Source: Stappia stellulata DSM 5886
Lineage (GTDB): Bacteria > Pseudomonadota > Alphaproteobacteria > Rhizobiales > Stappiaceae
NCBI RefSeq assembly: GCF_000423705.1
Contig: NZ_AUIM01000010.1
Coordinates: 310,001 to 374,000 of the forward strand
Length of the DNA stretch: 64,000 nt
Reading direction: 5' to 3'
A program made the position numbers and the translations under genes. Below the pieces are notes generated by a model. That model saw nothing but the letters and a program-made list of their open reading frames with translations, had not been told where the DNA came from and did no database searches. Shown piece by piece: positions 57,928 through 64,000 of this stretch. The number at the start of each line of letters is the position of its first letter. The stretch's first letter is position 1.

Positions 57928-58503
57928 CTATTTCGGGGCGTTTTCCGGGTCAACCCACCCGTAATTTCCGTCCGCGCGCCGATAGACGACATTCACGGTG
58001 CCGTTGCCGGCGTTGCGAAACACCACCACAGGTGCCTCAGACAGGTCAAGCTGCATCACGGCCATGCCGACCGTCATCGTCTTCACCTTGGCAGAGGTCT
58101 CGGCGACGACCAGCGGCGTGAAATCGGCCGGAACCTCGTCTTCTTCCTCGTAGGACGCCAGCACATAGGACGTCGCCTCGAGGCTCTCGCGGCCGTTGGC
58201 CGCATGGGCGTGGTGATCCTTCAGCTTGCGCTTGTAGCGACGCAAGCGCTTCTCGATGCGCTCGGCCGCGGCATCGAAACTCTGACGCGGATCCTGGCTG
58301 TCGGCGGAGACCTGAAGGTCGATGCCGGTATCGAGATGCAGCAAACACTCCGACCGGAACCCGGGGCCTTCGCGACCGACGGTCACGTGCCCGGTATAGC
58401 CGCCATCGAAATACTTCGACACGGCCTCATCGACACGGTCCTCGATATGCGTCCTGAGCGCATCGCCGACGTCGACATTCTTTCCGGATACCCGCAGTGT
58501 CAT
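57928..58503 (-). CDS. hpf: Ribosome hibernation promoting factor (long form)
   Basis: Binds ribosomes in stationary phase and dimerises them (100S). The 191-residue protein has the N-terminal S30AE domain (about 1-100, MTLRVSGKNVDVGDALRTHIEDRVDEAV in part) and the C-terminal long-HPF dimerisation domain (about 130-185, MTVGMAVMQLDLSEAPVVVFRNAGNG in part). It is downstream of rpoN but has a good promoter of its own. The ATG agrees with the family. Confidence 0.94.
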   Translation of the reverse strand: MTLRVSGKNVDVGDALRTHIEDRVDEAVSKYFDGGYTGHVTVGREGPGFRSECLLHLDTGIDLQVSADSQDPRQSFDAAAERIEKRLRRYKRKLKDHHAHAANGRESLEATSYVLASYEEEDEVPADFTPLVVAETSAKVKTMTVGMAVMQLDLSEAPVVVFRNAGNGTVNVVYRRADGNYGWVDPENAPK

Positions 58504-58930
58504 GGGAACCTCTTCTTGTTCTGGACAATTCTGATCTGACGCCGACCTTTCCGGCATCGCGCATCCGAAACACTCGTGTTCCGGCATGGGCCCGTTCACC
58601 GCATGCGCCGGACGTGCCACGCCCGGCCTTGCGCCGGCCGCACGCCCTGAGGGCGGCTCTATAAGCGCCCGGCTTTGCGAAGTCAAATGAGGCGGAAACC
58701 GGTGCATCGACCGGCGGGACTGGATTTCTGGAAGCGCCTGTTCGCGCAGCACCTTCATGATCGCCCACCTGAGCGCGGCACTGCCACGCCGTTGTCCGGA
58801 TCCGCATTGCTTCCAGTCTAGCGGGTTCACGATCGCCGCGCCATCATGCAAAACCCGCAGGCCCGTCATCGGGTTCGGTTCGCTCCGCCGCACATCCCGT
58901 CCCTTTCGACGCTGCGCGGCCGGCCCGGCA
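58504..58930 (-). other. 427-base gap between rpoN and hpf: hpf promoter and leader
   Basis: No gene was recognised. Apart from the hpf promoter (listed) it is GC-rich, with small GC hairpins in the leader. No convincing rpoN terminator was found, so rpoN-hpf read-through is possible. Confidence 0.6.
58658..58686 (-). promoter_or_regulatory. Sigma-70 promoter of hpf
   Basis: TTGACT, exactly 17 bp, TATAGA: one of the best -35/-10 pairs in the window. It lies about 155 bp before the hpf ATG, so the leader is about 150 nt. Confidence 0.75.
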
Positions 58931-60487
58931 CTACGGCGTTCTGGCCCGCTTTTCGCGCCGACGCTGCACCGAGGACGGAATACGCAGGGATTCCCGGTAC
59001 TTTGCAACCGTTCTTCGGGCGATGTCGACACCATCTCCCTGCAGCACCTTGACGATGGTATCGTCGGACAGAACCGCATCGGGCGCCTCCGCATCGATCA
59101 GGGCCCGGATCCTGTGGCGCACCGCCTCGGCCGAATGGGCGTCGCCGCCGCCGCTGGCGGGAATCGAGGCGGAAAAGAAGTACTTCAGCTCGAAGATGCC
59201 GCGCGGCGTCGCCATGTATTTGTTCGAGGTTACCCGACTCACGGTCGATTCATGCATCGAGATCGCATCGGCGATGGTGCGCAGGTTCAGCGGCCGCAAA
59301 TGCTCCACCCCCTTCGTCAGGAACGCATCCTGCTGGCGCACGATCTCGCTGGACACCTTGAGGATCGTGCGCGCACGCTGGTCGAGGCTCTTGGCCAGCC
59401 AGTTGGCGGTCTGAAGGCAGTCGCTCAGGAAGGTCTTCTCCTCCTCGGCACGCGCCTGGCGGCTGACGGTTGCATAGTAGGTCTGGTTCACCAGAACCCG
59501 GGGCAGCGTGTCACTGTTGAGCTCCACCGACCAGCCGCCGTCGCGGGCCGGCCGCACCTGGACATCCGGCACGACAGGCTGGATCAGCGTCGCGCCAAAA
59601 GCACTGCCGGGCTTGGGATCGAGCGCACGAAGCTCGGCGATCATCTCGGCGAGATCCTCGTCGTCCACCGCACAGGCAGCGCGCAGGCCCGCATAGTCGT
59701 GGCGCGCCAGGAGGTCGATGTTCTCGATCAGCCGGGCCATCGCCGGGTCGTAGCGGTTCCTGTCGATCAGCTGCAGCTTGAGGCATTCGGCAAGCGAGGT
59801 GGCGAAGACACCCGAGGGTTCGAGTTTTTGAAGCGCCGCCAGAATCCCGTCCAGGCGGGCGCGCTCGATGCCCATCTGCGCCGCCGTGTCGTCGAGTTCG
59901 AGGCGCAGGTATCCGGCCTCGTCGAGATTGTCGATCAGCGTGCGCGCGATCAGCCGGTCGACCGTGTCGGTGAGAACGAGCACCATCTGGTCCGCCAGAT
60001 GCTGCTGCAGCGTCATCTCCGAGGCGACAAAGGCCTCCAGGTTATAGTCCTCACCGCCGCCGCCCGAGCCGCGCGAGGCTCCGAGGCCGCCCTGAAAGGG
60101 ATCGCGCTGCAAGGCCTCGCCCGCCGCGCCGCCGTTTTCCTGGGCCGTGCGCGTGCCGGGATCGTCGGGGTAGACATTGGCAAGATCGGTGTCGAGACGC
60201 CCGGCGATCTCCTGGGCGCTGTCGGAGAGTTCCGAGCGGATCCATTCGCCATCGGACTCGCCCCCTGCCTCCGTGGTGGCGGGATCACCGGCGCCCGGTT
60301 CGGCCGGATCGCCAGGCTGCCCCTCTCCCTCGACGCGTTCCAGCAGGGGATTTCGCTCCATCTCGGCCTCGACATAGCTCGTCAGGTCGAGACTCGACAT
60401 CTGCAAAAGCTTGATCGCCTGCATCAGCTGCGGCGTCATGATCAGGGACTGACCCTGACGGATTTCAAGCTTCGGCGACAGGGCCAT
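58931..60487 (-). CDS. rpoN: RNA polymerase sigma-54 factor
   Basis: Alternative sigma factor needed for -24/-12 promoters, such as the one upstream of the flavin monooxygenase gene in this window. The 518 residues contain the Gln-rich region I (LEIRQGQSLIMTPQLMQAIKLLQMS in part), an acidic region II (about 60-140), the core-binding and HTH regions, and the RpoN box ARRTVAKYRE (490-499) that contacts the -24 element. The conserved order with lptB upstream and hpf-ptsN downstream is present. Confidence 0.97.
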   Translation of the reverse strand: MALSPKLEIRQGQSLIMTPQLMQAIKLLQMSSLDLTSYVEAEMERNPLLERVEGEGQPGDPAEPGAGDPATTEAGGESDGEWIRSELSDSAQEIAGRLDTDLANVYPDDPGTRTAQENGGAAGEALQRDPFQGGLGASRGSGGGGEDYNLEAFVASEMTLQQHLADQMVLVLTDTVDRLIARTLIDNLDEAGYLRLELDDTAAQMGIERARLDGILAALQKLEPSGVFATSLAECLKLQLIDRNRYDPAMARLIENIDLLARHDYAGLRAACAVDDEDLAEMIAELRALDPKPGSAFGATLIQPVVPDVQVRPARDGGWSVELNSDTLPRVLVNQTYYATVSRQARAEEEKTFLSDCLQTANWLAKSLDQRARTILKVSSEIVRQQDAFLTKGVEHLRPLNLRTIADAISMHESTVSRVTSNKYMATPRGIFELKYFFSASIPASGGGDAHSAEAVRHRIRALIDAEAPDAVLSDDTIVKVLQGDGVDIARRTVAKYRESLRIPSSVQRRREKRARTP

Positions 60488-60519
60488 TCAGATCCCCGGT
60501 ATCCGTTACAGGAACAACA

Positions 60520-60535
60520 CCCTGCCAGGGCAGGG
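60520..60535. repeat. Palindrome upstream of rpoN
   Basis: CCCTGCC-AG-GGCAGGG is a perfect 7-bp inverted repeat 33 nt before the rpoN ATG. It may be a leader hairpin or an operator. Confidence 0.4.
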
Positions 60536-60603
60536 CCGGGACCGGAAGCGTCGGCTTCCCGGTTGGTCCGCTTCTTGCTTTGTAACTTATTGAGGGAGTC
60601 GCA

Positions 60604-61404
60604 TCAAAGCGTAAACTGCTCACCGAGGTAGAGCCGGCGCACATCGGGATTGGCGACGATCTCGTAGGGCGAGCCTTCGGTCAGCACTTCGCCGGCGGCA
60701 ATGATGTAGGCGCGGTCGATCAGGCCGAGCGTTTCGCGCACATTGTGGTCGGTGATCAGGACGCCGATGCCGCGCTGGGTCAGATGGCGGACCAGCTGCT
60801 GGATGTCGCCGACGGCAATCGGGTCGATGCCGGCGAAAGGCTCGTCGAGCAGCATGAAGGTCGGCCGGCTGGCCAGCGCCCGGGCGATTTCCACCCGGCG
60901 CCGCTCTCCCCCCGACAAGGCGATGGCTGGCGACTTGCGCAGGTGGGTCACACCGAATTCATCGAGGAGCTCTTCCAGATCCTCCGCCCGCTGCCGACGG
61001 TCGGGCTCGACCACCTCCAGCACGGCGCGAATGTTGTCCTCCACCGACAGGCCGCGGAAGATCGAGGCTTCCTGGGGAAGGTAGCCGATACCGAGCCGGG
61101 CCCGCCGATACATCGGCAATCGCGTGATGTCGAAGCCATCGAGGCGGATCGTGCCGTGATCGGGCTGGACCAGCCCCGTGATCATGTAAAAGCATGTCGT
61201 CTTGCCGGCACCATTGGGCCCGAGCAGGCCCACGGCCTCGCCGCGCTGCACGGTGAGGCCGACATGGCGCACCACCTGGCGGCGCTTGTAGCTCTTGCCG
61301 ATGCCGTCGACCACGAGCAGGCCGTCCTCGGCGCCGGGCGCATGCCCGCTGTCCGCGGAGGGGGCGGCGGCCGAAGGAGAATTGAAGAAGGAGAAGAGCT
61401 TCAC
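60604..61404 (-). CDS. lptB: LptB, ATPase of the LPS export complex
   Basis: Cytoplasmic ATPase that powers LPS transport with LptFG. The 266 residues carry Walker A GPNGAGKTTCFYMITGL, signature LSGGERRRVEIARAL, Walker B FMLLDEPFAGIDP and the D/H-loop ITDHNVRETL. The GTG start (V-KLFSFFNS) agrees with the family length; ribosome-binding site weak. A variable N-terminal extension precedes the ATPase core. It is separated from lptA by about 150 nt. Confidence 0.95.
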   Translation of the reverse strand: MKLFSFFNSPSAAAPSADSGHAPGAEDGLLVVDGIGKSYKRRQVVRHVGLTVQRGEAVGLLGPNGAGKTTCFYMITGLVQPDHGTIRLDGFDITRLPMYRRARLGIGYLPQEASIFRGLSVEDNIRAVLEVVEPDRRQRAEDLEELLDEFGVTHLRKSPAIALSGGERRRVEIARALASRPTFMLLDEPFAGIDPIAVGDIQQLVRHLTQRGIGVLITDHNVRETLGLIDRAYIIAAGEVLTEGSPYEIVANPDVRRLYLGEQFTL

Positions 61405-61552
61405 GACATACCCATTGCGCGCAGATGAAAGGCGACACGGACCGACATGCGCCACCGCGCCCCGCAATCGATGCGCCCGCAAGCGCGATTGCGCGGCCGA
61501 CAGCCCCCGCCCGTCAGAAATACGCAGCGGCAGGGTCGCTGTCGAGACTTGA

Positions 61553-62110
61553 TCAGTTCCGCGGCGCGGTGTTGTTGATGCTGTTGGGCTGGATCAGCAC
61601 CCGGACGCGGCCGTTCTTGGGCGCCTCGAGGTCTGCCTGGCCGGTCTTGAGATTGACCGTCAGCCGGTTGCCCGTGACGACATTCGGCCCCTGGGACAGC
61701 ACGACCTCCTGGCCGGTCATCACCATCATCTGCCGGTTCATGTCGAAGGACGCGTTCTGGCCGGTCGCCTTCTGGTCCTGCGAGGCGATCAGCACGCGCC
61801 CGCTCGCCTCCAGCCGGGCGATGCGCTGGTTGACGCCGCCGGCCGCCGACCCGTCGTAATAGACGACGAGGCGCTGCGTCTTGAGGACTGCCTCGCCCTG
61901 CGTGACCACGACATCCCCGCTGAAAACGGCGCTCTGGCTCTTGTCTTGAACCTGGAGTTCCTTCGCCTCGATCTGGATCGGCTCGCGGTCGTTGGAGCCG
62001 AAGCCGGCGAAGGCATCGGAAAAGGTCTGCGCCGCGGCTGGATGAACCGCGCCCAGCAAAAGGGCCACAAAGACGACCGCAAGGCGGTGCACGGGCCGAA
62101 GGTCTGTCAT
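61553..62110 (-). CDS. lptA: LptA, periplasmic LPS transport protein
   Basis: Forms the periplasmic bridge for LPS. The 185 residues begin with a signal peptide (cleavage near AAA-QTF, about residue 27) and continue with the OstA beta-jellyroll core (PIQIEAKELQVQDKSQSAVFSGDVVVTQGEAVLKTQRLVVYY in part; GQEVVLSQGPNVVTGNRLTVNLKTG). Its ATG overlaps the lptC stop by four bases, so it is translationally coupled to lptC. Confidence 0.94.
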   Translation of the reverse strand: MTDLRPVHRLAVVFVALLLGAVHPAAAQTFSDAFAGFGSNDREPIQIEAKELQVQDKSQSAVFSGDVVVTQGEAVLKTQRLVVYYDGSAAGGVNQRIARLEASGRVLIASQDQKATGQNASFDMNRQMMVMTGQEVVLSQGPNVVTGNRLTVNLKTGQADLEAPKNGRVRVLIQPNSINNTAPRN

Positions 62111-62829
62111 TGTCTCGTCTCCGGTTGAGGCGGCTGGATGGTCATCTGAATTCCCTGCGTGAAGGTCAGGGTCCCATTGTCCTGGTCGAACTGCATGCGC
62201 CCGGCACGCAGGGCGCCGAAGGAAGACGTCAGCTCGACCGGATCATCGCTGCGAATTGTGCCCGTTTTAAGCGCGATCTGCAGGGTTCCGAAGGCCGCCG
62301 TTTCCCCGTCGTTGGTGACGACATCGATCCCGTCCGCCAAGAAAAGCGTTTCTTCCGCACTGTTGTAGGTGCCGCGCGCCGCGACGATGTCGAGGCTTTG
62401 GTCGGCGGAAATCCGAAGTTCGGCCGTGATCGTCTCGAGATCGATGATGCGCGGATCGCTGATGCGCTGGATGGCGCGTTCGGCCGAGACCCGATAAGAG
62501 CGCTCGCCGTCGTTTCCCGACAGCTCCGGGCTGTCCATGACAAGTCCGTCGGCGGTAAAGCTGACCGTGCCGAGGCCCAGTCCGCTCAGGTAGTTGCTGA
62601 TACCGATCATGCCGACGATCACCAGAAGCAACAGCACGCCGCTTGCCGGCACCAGAATGCGCATGATGCGCACACGGCGCGAATGGCGCCGGGAGGAGGC
62701 GCGCGCAGCCTCGCGCACGCCGGAAAGGCGCGCGGCCTCCGTCGTCCGGTCCGCGCCGGGATCCTGACCCGTTCCATCCGGGTCCGGTCCGGCTTGCGGA
62801 TAGCGATGCGAAAAAGCCTCTTGATCCAT
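62107..62829 (-). CDS. lptC: LptC, inner-membrane LPS transport protein
   Basis: Anchors LptA at the inner membrane. The 240 residues include an N-terminal cytosolic arm (about 1-55, Arg- and Pro-rich, longer than in E. coli), one transmembrane helix (about 57-78) and a periplasmic LptC domain (about 90-235, ending IQMTIQPPQPETRQ). It follows rnd and precedes lptA with a 4-base overlap. Assignment rests on fold pattern and operon, as LptC is poorly conserved. Confidence 0.88.
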   Translation of the reverse strand: MDQEAFSHRYPQAGPDPDGTGQDPGADRTTEAARLSGVREAARASSRRHSRRVRIMRILVPASGVLLLLVIVGMIGISNYLSGLGLGTVSFTADGLVMDSPELSGNDGERSYRVSAERAIQRISDPRIIDLETITAELRISADQSLDIVAARGTYNSAEETLFLADGIDVVTNDGETAAFGTLQIALKTGTIRSDDPVELTSSFGALRAGRMQFDQDNGTLTFTQGIQMTIQPPQPETRQ

Positions 62830-62953
62830 GCAAGCCCGAATTCGGAACCGCTGCGTTCACTGAGACGCAGCTCTCTCGCACCATATAGGCAATTCAGCCC
62901 CGCTTGTCTGCCCATCGCGTCCGTCACGCCGCGCAAACGCGACCCGAGGCGTC

Positions 62954-63589
62954 CTAGCTATGGGCGAAAATGTCGGTATCGTCCCAGCCGGCAAGGTCGA
63001 GACGCGCGCGCGTTGGCAGAAACGCGAAACAGGCTTCCGCCAGTGCCGTGCGGTCCTCGCGAATGAGCCGGTCCTGGAGCTTCTCGCGAAGCGCATGAAG
63101 ATACAGGACATCGGATGCGGCATAGGCAAGCTGCGCCTCGCTCAGCGTTTCGGCCGCCCAGTCGGAGCTTTGCTGCTGCTTGGAGATCTCCACGCCAAGC
63201 ATTTCGCGCAGAAGATCCTTCAAGCCGTGACGGTCGGTATAGGTGCGCACCAGCCGCGAGGCGATCTTGGTGCACCACACCGGCGCACAGGAAATGCCCA
63301 GCGCGTTTTCCAGAACGGCCACATCGAAACGGGCGAAATGGAAGAGCTTGTGCTTCGAGGGATCGGCGAGAAGACGGGCGAGGTTCGGTGCGCTGCGCTG
63401 GCCGGCGGCGATCTGGACCACGTCGGCCGTGCCGTCGCCGGGCGAAAGCTGAACGACGCACAGCCGGTCGCGGTGCGGCTTCAGGCCGAGGGTTTCGGTG
63501 TCGATCGCAACCGCGTCCGCAGCCTGATAGGCGGCAAGCTCCGGCGAGGCGAGATCGGGAAGGTCACCGCGATGAAGGCGAATGGTCAT
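62954..63589 (-). CDS. rnd: Ribonuclease D-like 3'-5' exonuclease
   Basis: DEDDy exonuclease for tRNA 3'-end trimming. The 211 residues from MTIRLHRGDLPDL have Asp30 and Glu32 (VAIDTETLG), FHFARFDVAVLENAL (second Asp) and the YAASDVLYL motif with the Tyr/Asp pair. Only the catalytic domain is present; the HRDC domains of full-length E. coli RNase D are absent, as in many alphaproteobacteria. It starts the rnd-lptC-lptA-lptB order. Confidence 0.93.
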   Translation of the reverse strand: MTIRLHRGDLPDLASPELAAYQAADAVAIDTETLGLKPHRDRLCVVQLSPGDGTADVVQIAAGQRSAPNLARLLADPSKHKLFHFARFDVAVLENALGISCAPVWCTKIASRLVRTYTDRHGLKDLLREMLGVEISKQQQSSDWAAETLSEAQLAYAASDVLYLHALREKLQDRLIREDRTALAEACFAFLPTRARLDLAGWDDTDIFAHS

Positions 63590-63672
63590 GGGGCATCCTC
63601 GGTTTCGAACGCCGCCTTGATAAGACCGTTTTCCCTCCGCGTCCATGGCAGCGGACGCCGTGACGTCCGGGA

Positions 63673-64000
63673 TCAGGCGGGCGAAGCGCCCTCATGGGCC
63701 TTCACCGCCGCGCCAAGGTCGCCGGACGCATCCTTCAGCAACCGCGCCGCGTCTTCCGGGGTCGCGCCCTTCAGGACCAGGATCGCCTGCTTGACGTTCT
63801 GGTCGCAGGCCTCGAGCGCCCGGCGCGCGGTCGCTTCGTCGCAACCGGCGATATCGGCGACAATCGCCCGCGCGCGCTTTCGCAGCTTGGCATTGGTCGC
63901 GCGCATGTCGACCATATGCCCGCCATAGACGCGCCCGAGCCGCATCATCAGCGCGGTGGAAAAGGTGTTGAGGCAGATCTTCTGGCTCGTGCCGGCGGTG
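63673..64000 (-). CDS. murQ: N-acetylmuramic acid 6-phosphate etherase, C-terminal part (runs off the right edge)
   Basis: Cleaves the lactyl ether of MurNAc-6-phosphate in peptidoglycan recycling. About 109 residues are present, reading from TAGTSQKICLNTFSTALMMRLGRVYGGHMVDM (in part), which is the SIS-domain C-terminal end typical of MurQ. The C-terminal helix domain (RARAIVADIAGCDEATARRALEAC, ILVLKGATPEDAARLL) completes it. The N-terminal sugar-phosphate-binding part lies outside the window. Confidence 0.9.
   Translation of the reverse strand, partial: TAGTSQKICLNTFSTALMMRLGRVYGGHMVDMRATNAKLRKRARAIVADIAGCDEATARRALEACDQNVKQAILVLKGATPEDAARLLKDASGDLGAAVKAHEGASPA

Overview
The window is high-GC, gene-dense DNA from an alphaproteobacterium, most probably of the order Hyphomicrobiales (Rhizobiales). 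The evidence is gene order rather than any marker sequence. On the minus strand lie rimP-nusA-rnpM-infB-rbfA-truB-rpsO-pnp; an XRE regulator before metK-trmB; tsaB-rimI-fur-plsC-miaB-phoH-ybeY-corC-lnt; hslV/hslU; dnaK/dnaJ with a rhizobial-type phospholipid N-methyltransferase; and rnd-lptC-lptA-lptB-rpoN-hpf-ptsN. No rRNA, tRNA, CRISPR array, insertion sequence or prophage was seen. The genus cannot be settled from this sequence.

Layout. About 1-25 kb is almost entirely minus-strand housekeeping: translation and RNA decay, SAM synthesis, tRNA modification (MiaB, TsaB, TrmB), lipoprotein and phospholipid synthesis, Fe-S delivery (NifU-like) and the HslUV protease, which carries a translationally coupled membrane protein. 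About 25-29 kb is accessory: a DMT exporter, decayed remnants of an aminotransferase and an acyl/peptidyl carrier protein, an MFS exporter, an FMN reductase and an MmcQ/YjbR protein. About 29.3-33.7 kb is a methionine catabolic cluster (Lrp-type regulator, methionine gamma-lyase, AceE-like 2-oxoacid dehydrogenase E1) matching the mdeR-mdeA-mdeB arrangement known from Pseudomonas putida. About 33.8-38.7 kb is pmtA-dnaJ-fkbM-dnaK with a heat-shock-type promoter; an FkbM methyltransferase sits between the chaperone genes.

About 39-46.8 kb is on the plus strand: a SulP anion transporter with a double-domain universal stress protein, tandem hairpin repeats, pdxH, and an AcoR-like sigma-54 activator followed by a flavin monooxygenase fused to an N-terminal SnoaL-like domain. 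The monooxygenase has a textbook -24/-12 promoter and a cluster of TGTTGC/GCAACA palindromes at activator distance, so the regulatory circuit can be read from the DNA; rpoN itself lies 15 kb away. About 46.8-52 kb is dabA-dabB, a candidate energy-coupled inorganic carbon pump with all four predicted DabA zinc ligands, and a divergent LysR gene. About 52-55 kb is a molybdate locus (short ModE-like regulator, Mo-box-like palindrome, modABC). About 55-57.3 kb holds a cation/proton antiporter, an Hsp20 gene with a heat-shock promoter, and its DUF1150 partner. The last 7 kb is ptsN, hpf, rpoN, the lpt genes, rnd and the C-terminal end of murQ.

The most noteworthy items are the sigma-54/FMO circuit, the co-occurrence of two possible inorganic carbon importers (DabAB and SulP), the duplicated long hairpins after the FMO gene, the 17-bp hairpin in the pnp leader, the carrier-protein/aminotransferase fossils, and the insertions into otherwise conserved chaperone and protease operons.
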